NCBI GenBank assembly: GCA_947631915.1
Contig: CANRNC010000017.1
Location: 1-42,683 of the forward strand
Source: an uncultured Clostridia bacterium
Lineage (GTDB): Bacteria > Bacillota > Clostridia > TANB77 > CAG-508
DNA length: 42,683 nucleotides
Direction: 5' to 3'
Shown: positions 8,092-17,023 of the stretch, piece by piece
How positions within the stretch are numbered: the stretch's first letter is position 1
Layout: each line of letters opens with the position of its first letter
The notes under the pieces: model-generated
Told to the model about the DNA's origin: nothing
Databases searched by the model: none
The model's input: the letters and a program-made list of their open reading frames with translations, nothing else
Program-made: the position numbers and the translations under genes

Positions 8092-8670
8092 TTAGTTAGC
8101 ATCTATATGTTGTTGTAATTTTAAAGTTACTGGTATTTGCCATTCTGTTTGAGTAGTTCCGATTGTAACATCACTACTATTGTATTCATCATCATTTTCC
8201 CAGCTTAAAACTATTTTTACTTTTTTCTTTCCATTTGCTTCAGTAAATGCTTGATTATTTGGTAATTGTATTAGATTTCCAGTTTCTCCATTTGCAGTTT
8301 GTTCATCTATAACTACTGATGTTTTTATATTAGATTCACCTACTATACCTTGTAAACTTTTTGTGTCAGCAGTTGCTAAAACATCTACTGCAACTTCAGT
8401 TCCTGTTAAATCTATTTCTATTTCTGCAGATACTGATCTACCAGGTGCTATTTTATTATCTACAACATATTGATTATCATCATAAGTAAATGTCGGAGTA
8501 AATGTCTGTTGAGTTGCTCCCTGAACTTTTACTTTCCATAATGCTATATGACCTGTAGCACTACCAGAAAATTCTGATGTGTATCTAGCATATGTACTTG
8601 ATATTAAATATATAGCTACTACTAATAAGATAAGACTTAATATAACTATATATACTGTTTTTTTATTCAT
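8092..8670 (-). CDS. SipW-type exported TasA/CalY-like protein (192 aa), first after the peptidase
   Basis: A basic start and hydrophobic segment (residues 5-24) end in ISSTYARYTSEFSGSATGHIALWKVKV. That layout is typical of SipW-cognate signals, where processing falls around the Y-A/R-Y site and the mature protein begins with G/A-rich beta strands. The mature domain has a PGRSVSAEIEIDL strand and a WQIPVTLKL C-terminal strand. A strong AAGGAGGTG site precedes the ATG. It starts 48 bases after the peptidase gene, the usual neighbour arrangement of sipW and tasA/calY. It is the best candidate for the major fibre subunit; this is inference from position and signal. Confidence 0.7.
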   Translation of the reverse strand: MNKKTVYIVILSLILLVVAIYLISSTYARYTSEFSGSATGHIALWKVKVQGATQQTFTPTFTYDDNQYVVDNKIAPGRSVSAEIEIDLTGTEVAVDVLATADTKSLQGIVGESNIKTSVVIDEQTANGETGNLIQLPNNQAFTEANGKKKVKIVLSWENDDEYNSSDVTIGTTQTEWQIPVTLKLQQHIDAN

Positions 8671-8718
8671 CTAATCCACCTCCTTCTTTTGTAAATCGTA
8701 TTTATTATTTTTGCATTA

Positions 8719-9348
8719 TTAGCTATTTTTATTTGATTCGTCTTGCTTTTCTTGTTTTAGTCTTTTAAACTCCTCAAATTCTTCTCTATTTTCTTCATAT
8801 TCTTTTTGAAATTGTTTTTCTTCTTTTCTACGAATCATGTATAACCATATTGTTCCAATCATTAAAATTATTAATATTATGACTAACATTCCAACTGGTT
8901 GTTTTGCAAATATAAGTACATTTCCTAGTCTACGAATTCTTCCTATATAACGTCCTTCTACATTATCTGCTTCTATTAGTTCTGGGTCTTCTGTATTGTT
9001 ATTATCTCCTTTTGTTTTAAAGTACTTGTTACCATCTTCAGTTACAATACTTACAATTCTATGTGTAGTAATAGTTTTAGTTTCGTTTGTAAAAGAAATG
9101 ATATCACCTTCTTTTAATAAGTCTGTATTCACTTCTTCTATTAATACTAAATCTCCTGTGCTGATAGTTGGTTCCATTGATCCTGATAATACTATCATAG
9201 GTTTATATCCAAATATGTCTGGCACTTTATCTGGATATTTGTTTGCTTTGTATACTATTTGACAAGCTATTATTAGTATCAAAATTGCTATAATTAGACA
9301 TAGTATTTTTATAATTTTTCCAAGAGTTATCTTTTTTGTATTTTCCAA
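8719..9348 (-). CDS. sipW: SipW-like (ER-type) signal peptidase I
   Basis: A membrane serine protease that removes signal peptides from exported proteins. It has an N-terminal membrane segment, the VLSGSMEPTI box with nucleophile Ser, then GD(L/I)V and ITTHRIVSI containing the catalytic His used by the ER/SipW type instead of Lys, then KGDNNNTEDPE and a C-terminal membrane segment followed by a charged tail. The frame is open from a GTG at 9357, but AAGGAGA (9364-9358) abuts that codon. The TTG at 9348 is 9 bases from the site and is the better start (209 residues). It heads the operon with its own promoter. The neighbours carrying TYARY-type signals are its likely substrates. Confidence 0.85.
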   Translation of the reverse strand: MENTKKITLGKIIKILCLIIAILILIIACQIVYKANKYPDKVPDIFGYKPMIVLSGSMEPTISTGDLVLIEEVNTDLLKEGDIISFTNETKTITTHRIVSIVTEDGNKYFKTKGDNNNTEDPELIEADNVEGRYIGRIRRLGNVLIFAKQPVGMLVIILIILMIGTIWLYMIRRKEEKQFQKEYEENREEFEEFKRLKQEKQDESNKNS

Positions 9349-9413
9349 TGCTAACACTCTCCTTATACTATTTTAAATATTTAATATAATTTTTATATTA
9401 ATAGTCCAATATT

Positions 9414-9442
9414 ATTGTAATTTGACAATTATTATTTGTAAA
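9414..9442 (-). promoter_or_regulatory. Promoter of the sipW operon
   Basis: On the minus strand TTTACA (9442-9437) and TACAAT (9419-9414) are 17 bases apart. The start would be about 60 bases before the TTG. The whole six-gene operon can be read from here; no clear internal promoter was seen. Confidence 0.55.
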
Positions 9443-9545
9443 TAGAATTTTTTGTATGCTTCTTTAGTAGTATTTTAAGCATTTTACGGGACTTCAAATT
9501 TCGACTTATTTTACATTTTCCTTACATTTTTTATTTTTGCTGTAA

Positions 9546-9655
9546 TAAAACAAATTTTAAGAATTGCTAATTAGTGGTAACCGCAAAGCAATTCCTAAAA
9601 TTCCAATATTTATCTAGTAGAGTACTTTTCTATAACTAAGAGAATTTTTTTATTA
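9546..9655. repeat. Dispersed intergenic element with AATTGCT/AGCAATT hairpin, copy 1
   Basis: The sequence AAAACAAATTTTAAGAATTGCTAA ... GTAACCGCAAAGCAATTC, about 100 bases, has a clear relative at 19897-19995 and a shared first 25 bases at 31985. AGAATTGCT pairs with AGCAATTCT-like sequence around a loop. It lies between the sipW promoter and the ftsH end. No coding potential was seen. Confidence 0.5.
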
Positions 9656-9666
9656 TATATAAAAAT

Positions 9667-9686
9667 GGACACGGTGTACCGTGTCC
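9667..9686 (-). terminator. Hairpin terminator after ftsH (palindrome family member)
   Basis: GGACACGGT pairs perfectly with ACCGTGTCC around a 2-base loop. On the minus strand it is followed by ATTTTTATAT, about 37 bases past the ftsH stop. It serves as a terminator and belongs to the CACGGT variant of the dispersed palindromes. Confidence 0.65.
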
Positions 9687-9722
9687 CAAATAATATAGGC
9701 AATTCTAGCCCCTACATTATAT

Positions 9723-11531
9723 TTAATTTTCATCAAATATTTTTGCAAATTCTTCACCATCTATTTTTTCTTTTTCTAATAATATTCCTGCTACTGTGTG
9801 AAGTTTATCTATATGCTCACTTAAAATTTCCTCTGCTCTTTTATATGCTTTATCAATAATCTTCTTTGTTTCTGCATCTATAACAGATGCTGTTTGTTCT
9901 GAAAAGTTCTTTGATTGTGCAAAATCTCTTCCTAGAAATACTTCTTCTTGTCCTGATCCAAACATAATTGCTCCAACAACGTCGCTCATACCATATTTTG
10001 AAACCATGTCTCTTGCGATTTTTGATGCACGTTCTATGTCATTACTTGCTCCTGTTGATATATCATTTAATATTAATTGTTCTGCTACTCTTCCTCCCAA
10101 TAGAGATACTATATTTTCCTCCATTTCAGATTTAGACATAAATGATTTATCTTCAGTTGGTCTATACATTGTATATCCACCAGCCATTCCTCTAGGTACA
10201 ATTGAAATTTGATGTACCTTGTCTTGCGTTGGTAAGTATCTACTTACGACCGCATGACCCGCTTCATGATATGCAACTAATTTCTTTTCCTTTTCACTTC
10301 TAACTTTTGTTTTCTTTTCAGGTCCCATAGTAACTTTTACCATGGCATCTTCAATTTCATTCATTCCTATTTCTTTTAAATTTCTTCTTGCTGATAATAA
10401 AGCTGCTTCATTTAAAACATTTTCAAGGTCTGCTCCAACAAATCCTGCTGTATTCTTTGCTATAGTTCTTAAATCTACGTCTTCTGCAATTCTTTTCTTT
10501 CTAGCATGAACTTCTAATATTTGTTCTCTTGCTAAAACATCTGGTGCTGATACTACTATTTGTCTATCAAATCTTCCTGCTCTTAATAAAGCCTTATCTA
10601 ATATATCTGGTCTATTCGTTGCTGCCATAACTATTACGCCTTCATTTGGTGAGAAACCGTCCATTTCAACTAATAATTGATTTAATGTTTGCTCTCTCTC
10701 ATCATGTCCTCCACCAAGTCCTGCACCACGTTGTCTTCCAACTGCATCAATTTCATCTATAAATATAATGCAAGGTGAATTTCTTTTCGCTTGTTCAAAT
10801 AAATCTCTAACTCTTGAAGCACCAACACCAACAAACATCTCTACAAAGTCTGAACCACTTATTATGAAGAATGGTACTCCTGCTTCTCCTGCAACTGCTT
10901 TTGCTAATAATGTTTTTCCAGTTCCTGGCTGTCCTACTAAAAGTACTCCTTTTGGAATTCTGGCTCCCATATTAGTAAATTTAGCTGGATTTTTTAAAAA
11001 TTCTACTATTTCTTCTAATTCTTCCTTTTCTTCATCAACACCAGCTACATCTGCAAAAGTTATTTTGTTTTTGTCTGCCGGTGTCATCATTCTAGCTTTA
11101 CTCTTACCAAAGCTTACTGATTTTGAACCTCCTCCTTGTGAGTTTGAATTCATTGTTAAAAATAAGAATAGTAAAGCTATTATTATTATTCCAAATGGTG
11201 ATATTAATCCAAGAATTGTAATCAAAATATTTTCTGAATTTTCATTCAACTTAATATTTCCTGCTTTTAAATAGTCTGTTATATAGTCCATAAAACTTTC
11301 CATATTAGGAATATTTACTTCTTTTTGAAGTGCATCACCTTTTAATTTTATGTATGCTGATTTTCCATTTGATGATAACTCAATCTCTGTTACTTCAGAT
11401 GACTCTATCTTACTTATTAATTCTGAATAACTTAATTTTTTATCTTCGCTATCTATTATTGCAGAAGCAATTACTACTAGTATTATTCCTACTATTATTA
11501 ATCCTGCGAATCTTTGTATTCTGTTCTTCAT
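9723..11531 (-). CDS. ftsH: ATP-dependent zinc metalloprotease FtsH
   Basis: A membrane-bound AAA+ protease that degrades misfolded and regulatory membrane proteins. Two membrane segments (about 11-29 and 105-130) flank a small extracytoplasmic domain. Then come Walker A GQPGTGKT (~203-210), Walker B IIFIDEID, the AAA second region of homology ([22 protein letters not shown]) and the zinc site HEAGH (~425), with a normal C-terminal peptidase domain. Length is close to the family norm (about 600). An ATG at 11540 touches the AAAGG site; the ATG at 11531, nine bases away, is better. It follows tilS, as in Bacillus, but with its own promoter and without hpt between. Confidence 0.97.
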   Translation of the reverse strand: MKNRIQRFAGLIIVGIILVVIASAIIDSEDKKLSYSELISKIESSEVTEIELSSNGKSAYIKLKGDALQKEVNIPNMESFMDYITDYLKAGNIKLNENSENILITILGLISPFGIIIIALLFLFLTMNSNSQGGGSKSVSFGKSKARMMTPADKNKITFADVAGVDEEKEELEEIVEFLKNPAKFTNMGARIPKGVLLVGQPGTGKTLLAKAVAGEAGVPFFIISGSDFVEMFVGVGASRVRDLFEQAKRNSPCIIFIDEIDAVGRQRGAGLGGGHDEREQTLNQLLVEMDGFSPNEGVIVMAATNRPDILDKALLRAGRFDRQIVVSAPDVLAREQILEVHARKKRIAEDVDLRTIAKNTAGFVGADLENVLNEAALLSARRNLKEIGMNEIEDAMVKVTMGPEKKTKVRSEKEKKLVAYHEAGHAVVSRYLPTQDKVHQISIVPRGMAGGYTMYRPTEDKSFMSKSEMEENIVSLLGGRVAEQLILNDISTGASNDIERASKIARDMVSKYGMSDVVGAIMFGSGQEEVFLGRDFAQSKNFSEQTASVIDAETKKIIDKAYKRAEEILSEHIDKLHTVAGILLEKEKIDGEEFAKIFDEN

Positions 11532-11585
11532 TTTTTTCATCCTTTCTATTGAGTTAAATTATATAACTTCATAAGTATATATGTT

Positions 11586-11614
11586 ATCGTACCACAATAG
11601 ATTTACATTTGCAA
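11586..11614 (-). promoter_or_regulatory. Promoter of ftsH
   Basis: TTGCAA (11614-11609) and TACGAT (11591-11586) are 17 bases apart on the minus strand, 55 bases before the chosen ATG. Confidence 0.55.
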
Positions 11615-11724
11615 TACTTTTTTCAAAACTTTTTTTGTCGAAACTTGCCTGTATCAAGGCTTTCACTACGGAAGGGTTGTTTTAAGTAAAAAGTAAAAAT
11701 ACTTAAAATAATCAATGATTACAC

Positions 11725-12726
11725 TTACATATTTTTCAAGTAATATATCTTTTTGTTTTTTATTAATACTTTTATATTTTTATTTGGTGTTAAATACTTG
11801 TTTCCTAAATTGTTTTTACATAGTTTTATAATATCGTCTATATGCACTTTCCCTATGCTTTGAGCGTTTCCTTGTAGTACATTTATGGTATGTAGAATCA
11901 ACCTCTTTTTTATAACTAAATCTTGATTATTAAATGCCTTCAAGTCCAGAACTATTTGTTTCCCTACACTTTCTTGTATTAATATATCACTATACTTTTG
12001 TCTTGTAAGATTATCTAAATATTCGTTTTCTTCATTTGCAATGTCTGATAATCTATTTATAGTCATTATTATATTTGGGTTAAATTCTTTTTTTATTAAT
12101 GGTATAAGTAAATTTCTTACTTTATTTCTGGTATAATCATTTTCAAAATTTGTTTTGTCTATTCTTGGATTTAAAGTATATTCTTCACAGTATTTCTCTA
12201 TTTCTTCTCTTGTAGTTTCTATAAGTGGCCTTATAAATTTATTATCTCTCATAGGTCTTATTCCTTTAAGTCCCGTAGTTCCGCTACCTCTCATCATATT
12301 CATTAATACAGTTTCTGCATTATCATTTGCCGTATGAGCAGTAGCAATCTTATTTGCATTTGTTTTTATTAATATTTCTTCAAAGAAATTGTACCTAACA
12401 TTTCTACCTGTTTCTTCTGTTCCCTTTTTCTCATCTTTGGCCTTTTTTTGAATATCTATACTTAAAACATATACTTCAATACTCTTTTTGTTGCAGTAAT
12501 TTACTACAAAATCTTCATCTTCCTTTGCTTCTTCTCTTATATTATGATTAATATGAGCTGCTACTAAATCAAAATCTAGTGGAATTGATTTATCTTCTCT
12601 TATTTCATTTAATACATTAATCAAAGAAATAGAATCTGGTCCACCTGATAATCCGACAACAACTTTGTCTCCATTTTGTATAAGATTATATTTTGTTATT
12701 GTATTTAAAATATCGTCTTTAAACAT
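11725..12726 (-). CDS. tilS: tRNA(Ile)-lysidine synthase, short form
   Basis: Converts C34 of the AUA-reading tRNA-Ile to lysidine using ATP and lysine. PP-loop VVVGLSGGPDS (22-32), then AHINHNIREEA, TGRNVRYNFF and TAHTANDNAETVLMNMMRGSGTTGLKGI-type family motifs, followed by the substrate-binding helical region. It is 333 residues against 430-470 for most Bacillota: the C-terminal TilS_C domain is absent, as in the short Aquifex type. The frame extends to 12819, but the extra 31 codons translate a palindromic repeat; the ATG at 12726 has AGGAGG 5 bases upstream. It is last in the gdpP-rplI-dnaB-tilS run. Confidence 0.93.
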   Translation of the reverse strand: MFKDDILNTITKYNLIQNGDKVVVGLSGGPDSISLINVLNEIREDKSIPLDFDLVAAHINHNIREEAKEDEDFVVNYCNKKSIEVYVLSIDIQKKAKDEKKGTEETGRNVRYNFFEEILIKTNANKIATAHTANDNAETVLMNMMRGSGTTGLKGIRPMRDNKFIRPLIETTREEIEKYCEEYTLNPRIDKTNFENDYTRNKVRNLLIPLIKKEFNPNIIMTINRLSDIANEENEYLDNLTRQKYSDILIQESVGKQIVLDLKAFNNQDLVIKKRLILHTINVLQGNAQSIGKVHIDDIIKLCKNNLGNKYLTPNKNIKVLIKNKKIYYLKNM

Positions 12727-12755
12727 ATTATCCTCCTGAACTTTTTCATTAAGTG

Positions 12756-12820
12756 CATGTAGGGGCGACCATTGGTCGCCCTTGAATTTATATATTGTGG
12801 TCGTACAATGCCACCCCACA
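12756..12820. repeat. Palindromic repeats between dnaB and tilS
   Basis: TGTAGGGGCGACC-ATT-GGTCGCCC (stem 12763-12770/12774-12781) is the CGACC variant, here in the opposite orientation to the CTACA-tailed copies. A second, decayed copy (GTGG...CCACCCCACA) follows at 12797-12820. Together they fill the 107-base gap. Confidence 0.7.
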
Positions 12821-12833
12821 TTTATACTATTAT

Positions 12834-14174
12834 TTAGTATTCTTCTTCTCGATATCTTTCAATATTTGCAAATTTTGTATAGTTTGACATCCATAATAGT
12901 TCTGCTGTACCTATTGAACCGCTTCTATTTTTCGCTATTATGACTTCCGCTATGTCTTTTTTATCACTCTCATCATTGTAATAATCATCTCTATATAAAA
13001 ACATAACTATGTCTGCATCTTGCTCTATTGAACCTGATTCACGTAAGTCTGATAACATTGGTCTATGATCTCCACGCTGTTCTGATGCTCTTGATAATTG
13101 TGATAATGCTATTACAGGTATATTTAGTTCTTTTGCTAATATTTTTAAAGAACGGCTTATTTCTGAAATTTCTTGTTCACGGCTTCCATTTCTCCTACTT
13201 CCTGAACCTTGTATTAATTGTAAATAATCTATTATAATTAATCCTATATTCTTTTCTAGTTTTAATTTTCTAGCTTTTGCCCTTATTTCTGTTATTGATA
13301 TACCTGCTGTATCATCAATGTACATTGGTGCTTCTGATAATGGTCCTAACGAATCTACTATTTTTACCCAATCATTTTCTTCTATTTTACCAGTTTTTAG
13401 TTTATTGCTATCGACCATTGCTTCACTGCATAGGACTCTGTTTACTAGTTGTTCTTTTGACATTTCTAGACTAAATATTAATACTGGTATATTAGATTTT
13501 GAAGCATTTGTTGCAATATTCAATGCAAATGCAGTTTTTCCCATTGCTGGTCTTGCTGCTAATATAATTAATTCTGAATTGTGAAAACCTGCTGTCCTTA
13601 AATCTAGATCTGCAAATCCAGATGGAACTCCTGTAATACCTTCTTTTTGATTATATAATCTCTCAAGTTGTGCAAATGAGTCAATAAGCACATCCTTTAT
13701 TTCAGAGTATCCTGTTTGATTTCTGTTTTGCACTAAATCAAAAACTCTTTTTTCTGCCTGGTCTATAATTGAATTTACTTCTTGAGTTTCATCATAACCT
13801 AAAGTTATTAATTCATTTGAAGTTTTTATTAAACTTCTTAACATTGATTTTTCTTCTACTATTTTTATGTATTTATCTACATTTGCTGTTGTCGGAACTT
13901 TTTCTGGTAAATCTGCCAAATATTCTAGTCCCCCAACAACATCGAATTTTCCGATTGATAACAATTCATCTTTTACAGTTATTATATCTATTGGTTCTGG
14001 TTTATTATATAGATTTACCATTGCTTCATATATTGCTTTATTATCTTCTCTATAAAAGTCATCTTTGTCTAATACTTCTATTGCAGAACTTACAGCATCT
14101 TTATCTGTTAACATACTTCCTAATACTGCTTGTTCTGCTTCTATGTCATTTGGTGGAATTTTTGATACTGGCAT
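12834..14174 (-). CDS. dnaB: Replicative DNA helicase DnaB (DnaC in Bacillus naming)
   Basis: Hexameric 5'-3' helicase of the replication fork. The N-terminal domain (residues ~8-110) begins PPNDIEAEQAVLGSML. The RecA-like domain has Walker A AARPAMGKT (206-214), IIIDYLQLI, VIALSQLSR and DLRESGSIEQDADIV motifs. It is 446 residues, as expected. The frame is open from an ATG at 14237, but those 21 codons run through upstream non-coding sequence; the ATG at 14174 has GAGGTG 6-7 bases upstream and gives the standard N-terminus. The gene follows rplI, a conserved order. Confidence 0.97.
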   Translation of the reverse strand: MPVSKIPPNDIEAEQAVLGSMLTDKDAVSSAIEVLDKDDFYREDNKAIYEAMVNLYNKPEPIDIITVKDELLSIGKFDVVGGLEYLADLPEKVPTTANVDKYIKIVEEKSMLRSLIKTSNELITLGYDETQEVNSIIDQAEKRVFDLVQNRNQTGYSEIKDVLIDSFAQLERLYNQKEGITGVPSGFADLDLRTAGFHNSELIILAARPAMGKTAFALNIATNASKSNIPVLIFSLEMSKEQLVNRVLCSEAMVDSNKLKTGKIEENDWVKIVDSLGPLSEAPMYIDDTAGISITEIRAKARKLKLEKNIGLIIIDYLQLIQGSGSRRNGSREQEISEISRSLKILAKELNIPVIALSQLSRASEQRGDHRPMLSDLRESGSIEQDADIVMFLYRDDYYNDESDKKDIAEVIIAKNRSGSIGTAELLWMSNYTKFANIERYREEEY

Positions 14175-14229
14175 TTTTATCACCTCTGTTTTAATTTTAA
14201 TAGATATTTTAGAACATTTTTCAAAGTTA

Positions 14230-14254
14230 GGGCACATTGAAATGTGCCCCTACA
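14230..14254. repeat. Palindromic repeat between rplI and dnaB
   Basis: GGGCACATT (14230-14238), a 2-base loop, AATGTGCCC (14241-14249), then CTACA. Member of the dispersed family, inside the rplI-dnaB spacer. Confidence 0.8.
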
Positions 14255-14289
14255 TTTTGATATGTCCAAATTACTTCAATTGTTTTTTA

Positions 14290-14733
14290 TTACTCTGTTA
14301 CAGATACTGTTAACTTACCTACTACTCCTTCGAATAGTTTTACATCAACTATGTATGTTCCTAATGTTTTTATTTGCTCTGGCATTACTATTTTCTTTTT
14401 ATCTACTTTTATTTTAAATTGTTTTTCTAAATTCTCTGCAATCTCCTTTGATGTAATACTTCCAAATGTCTTGCCATTTTCACCAGCTTTTGTTGTGATT
14501 TTCAATACTATCTTTTTCATTTTTTCTTGAGTTCTTTTTGCTTCTTCACATTCTAAATCTTTTTTATGTTTTTCTGATGCCTTTTTTGCATTTAATATAT
14601 TCATATTCTGATTGTCTGCTGGGACTGCTAAATTTTTAGGAAATAAATAATTCCTTGCATACCCATCACTTGCATTTATAATCTCATTCTTTTTTCCAAC
14701 ACCTTTTATATCGGCATTTAGTATAACCTTCAT
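14290..14733 (-). CDS. rplI: Large ribosomal subunit protein bL9
   Basis: Two-domain ribosomal protein of 147 residues. The N-terminal rRNA-binding domain has the family pattern MKVILNADIKGVGKKNEII, DGYARNYLFPKNLAV; a long helix (~42-75) follows, then the C-terminal domain with GKTFGSIT. The ATG at 14739 abuts AAGGAGA, while the one at 14733 is 6 bases away and gives the standard start MKVIL. It lies between gdpP and dnaB, the usual Bacillota arrangement. The 45-base spacer upstream holds a decayed palindrome (about 14750-14774). Confidence 0.97.
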   Translation of the reverse strand: MKVILNADIKGVGKKNEIINASDGYARNYLFPKNLAVPADNQNMNILNAKKASEKHKKDLECEEAKRTQEKMKKIVLKITTKAGENGKTFGSITSKEIAENLEKQFKIKVDKKKIVMPEQIKTLGTYIVDVKLFEGVVGKLTVSVTE

Positions 14734-14778
14734 ATGCATTCTCCTTTTTGGACACGGTGACCATGCCCTTACATTATA

Positions 14779-16788
14779 TTAATTTAGTCCTTCTGCAAAA
14801 TATTCATCTATCTTTTCAAGTAAAATATTTCTTGCTTCCTCTAAAGAAACATTTTCTAATTGTGCACCTGCAACACCAATGTGACCTCCGCCACCTAATT
14901 TTTCTAATATTAATTGAACATTAATGTCACCTATTGAACGTCCACTAATAAATACTTTATTTTTTTGAACTCCTAGTACAAATGATGCTGTAATGTTATT
15001 AATTGTTAATAACTCATCTGCAGATTTTGCGCAAATTAGATTAGCATTATCTCCTTCTTTATCATATATAGAAATACCTATAGTGTCTTTTACTATTTCT
15101 GCATTTTTAACAATATCTGCAATTACATTATAGCTTTGTAAATCACTTTGGAACCATTTTTTTACCTTTAAAATATCTACATTATTCTTCCTTAAATATG
15201 CCGCAGCTTCAAATGTTCTTACTCCGGTTTTAAAAGTGAAGTTTTTGGTATCTACCATTATTCCACCATATAGACTCTCTGCCTCAAATGTAGTAAGCTC
15301 TGTTTCTTCTGTTGTGTATTGTAATAATTCTGTTACTAATTCTGATGCAGATGATGCATATACCTCATGGAAACTTAAAGTTGCATTTTCAATATAATCT
15401 GTACTTCTTCTATGATGATCTATTACTACAATTTTGTTTGTTTTATCTAATAGTTCTGGAACTTCAACATAACCTTTTTTATTTGTATCTACAACAACTA
15501 ATAATGTATCTTCTGTGATTTCTGACATTGCTTGCATTTTATCTATAATTACATTACTATATTCTTCTTCTTGATTAACCGCTTCCATAAAATCTTGTAG
15601 CGTCAATCCATAATTAGTATTTACTATTTTTGCTGATTTCCCTACACTTTTTGCGAACTTGTATATTCCTATACTTGAACCTATTGAATCTATGTCTCCA
15701 TTTGAATGTCCCATTATAATTATATTATCCGATTCAACCATAAGATCTTCTAATGCATGAGCAACCATTCTCGCCTTTACTTTTGACCTTTTCTCTACTT
15801 CTACACTTCTACCGCCAAAGAAACTATATTTTTCATCATTTCTGATTACAGCTTGATCCCCACCTCTTCCGAGTGCTATGTCTAAAGTTGCTAATGCTGT
15901 TTTATATTTTTCATAATTTGTGTCTCCATCTTGAGATATTGCTATACTTAAAGTTATTTGTAATGGACCATCTATTTCAATTTCCTTAACAGTATCTAAA
16001 ATATCAAATTTATTTTCTTTTAAGTTTTGTAAATATTTTTGTTCAAATATAAATATATAATCATCTCTATCGCTTTTGATTACAACGCCATTTGTACCTT
16101 CTGCCCATTTATATATGCTCTTTTCAAGCTTTGCTAATATTTGAGGTCTTTCTTCTGCTGATAATGCTTTCATTGTTTCTTCATAATTATCTATAGATAT
16201 AATTCCGATACAAGATTTTGATTCTTCATATTTTTTGCTGTTATTAATTACTTCAGTATTATCAATGAAATATAGTACTAGCATATATTCTATTCTTTTC
16301 TTAATGCCTTTTTGTTTTTTTCTTAAACATTCTCCAACTATCTTATAAACTTTTTTTCCTATTTTTAATTGCATATCTATCGAATTATTTGCATAATTAG
16401 TTTCTATATTTGTTTTTATCTCTTTTACTAAATTATCTAGAATGTTTTTAATATCTACATCTCCAAATTCATTTACAAAACTTATGCTCTTCCAAACTAT
16501 ATTTCCATCTGTTTCTATAATAACAAGTGGAAACGGTGAATTTATTAATGCGTTTTTTGCTGTTGAATCTATACTAAAAGTTAATTCTTCTATATGTTGT
16601 GTTATCTCTGTTGTTTTCTTATTGTCAGTCCAATATGTATATATTATTATTAGTACAAAAACTATTATTGATGGTATTATAAAGTGTATATTTTGAATAC
16701 ATAATATTGTAAGTATGACCGCTATAATTGCTAAATATATTTTATTTTTTATTAATATGTTCTCTATAGCTTTTTTATTATTGGGCAT
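14779..16788 (-). CDS. gdpP: Cyclic-di-AMP phosphodiesterase GdpP
   Basis: Membrane-anchored enzyme that hydrolyses c-di-AMP, which governs potassium, osmotic and wall homeostasis. Two membrane segments (~15-52) are followed by a PAS-like region, a degenerate GGDEF domain (~180-310) and the DHH/DHHA1 phosphodiesterase: MGHSNGDIDSIGSSIG (~360, metal ligands His/Asp/Asp), VVVDTN and VVIDHHRRS (~455), ending with GGGGHIGVAGAQ. 669 residues match the family. The ATG has AAGGAGG 5 bases upstream. It is first in the gdpP-rplI-dnaB-tilS operon. Confidence 0.95.
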   Translation of the reverse strand: MPNNKKAIENILIKNKIYLAIIAVILTILCIQNIHFIIPSIIVFVLIIIYTYWTDNKKTTEITQHIEELTFSIDSTAKNALINSPFPLVIIETDGNIVWKSISFVNEFGDVDIKNILDNLVKEIKTNIETNYANNSIDMQLKIGKKVYKIVGECLRKKQKGIKKRIEYMLVLYFIDNTEVINNSKKYEESKSCIGIISIDNYEETMKALSAEERPQILAKLEKSIYKWAEGTNGVVIKSDRDDYIFIFEQKYLQNLKENKFDILDTVKEIEIDGPLQITLSIAISQDGDTNYEKYKTALATLDIALGRGGDQAVIRNDEKYSFFGGRSVEVEKRSKVKARMVAHALEDLMVESDNIIIMGHSNGDIDSIGSSIGIYKFAKSVGKSAKIVNTNYGLTLQDFMEAVNQEEEYSNVIIDKMQAMSEITEDTLLVVVDTNKKGYVEVPELLDKTNKIVVIDHHRRSTDYIENATLSFHEVYASSASELVTELLQYTTEETELTTFEAESLYGGIMVDTKNFTFKTGVRTFEAAAYLRKNNVDILKVKKWFQSDLQSYNVIADIVKNAEIVKDTIGISIYDKEGDNANLICAKSADELLTINNITASFVLGVQKNKVFISGRSIGDINVQLILEKLGGGGHIGVAGAQLENVSLEEARNILLEKIDEYFAEGLN

Positions 16789-16814
16789 AAAATCCTCCTT
16801 TTATAACATTAAAT

Positions 16815-16843
16815 ATTTTACACCAAGATATGTTTTTTGTCAA
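16815..16843 (-). promoter_or_regulatory. Strong promoter of the gdpP-rplI-dnaB-tilS operon
   Basis: TTGACA (16843-16838) and TAAAAT (16820-16815) are exactly 17 bases apart. The -35 box sits inside the palindrome TTTTTGTCA-AA-TGACAAAAA (16833-16852), next to the upstream terminator. Confidence 0.75.
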
Positions 16844-16851
16844 ATGACAAA

Positions 16852-16877
16852 AAGGTCAGACAGTAACGTCTGACCTT
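16852..16877 (-). terminator. Terminator after pcrA and coat genes
   Basis: AAGGTCAGAC pairs with GTCTGACCTT around a 6-base loop; on the minus strand it reads into TTTTTGTC. It ends transcription coming from the coat genes about 145 bases upstream. The space 16878-17023 shows no other feature. Confidence 0.65.
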
Positions 16878-17023
16878 ACAATAGATAATTAATAATTTAA
16901 AATTTATTGTCTATTTTATATTTTTGATACTGTTCATGTACACCATACTTCAATATGGCGTGAAACATTTTCAGCTTTTGCCTTGTACACAGTAGATATT
17001 AGCTATTTTTTTGTATGAAACAT

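Noticed and set aside
12727-12819. N-terminal extension of TilS by 31 codons
   Set aside because: The extension translates palindromic repeats, and the ATG at 12726 has an excellent AGGAGG site.
14175-14237. N-terminal extension of DnaB by 21 codons
   Set aside because: It precedes the GAGGTG site of the ATG at 14174 and is not part of the family's N-terminus.
16878-17023. Possible structured RNA in the gap after the coat genes
   Set aside because: No strong hairpin or known riboswitch pattern was seen beyond the terminator.
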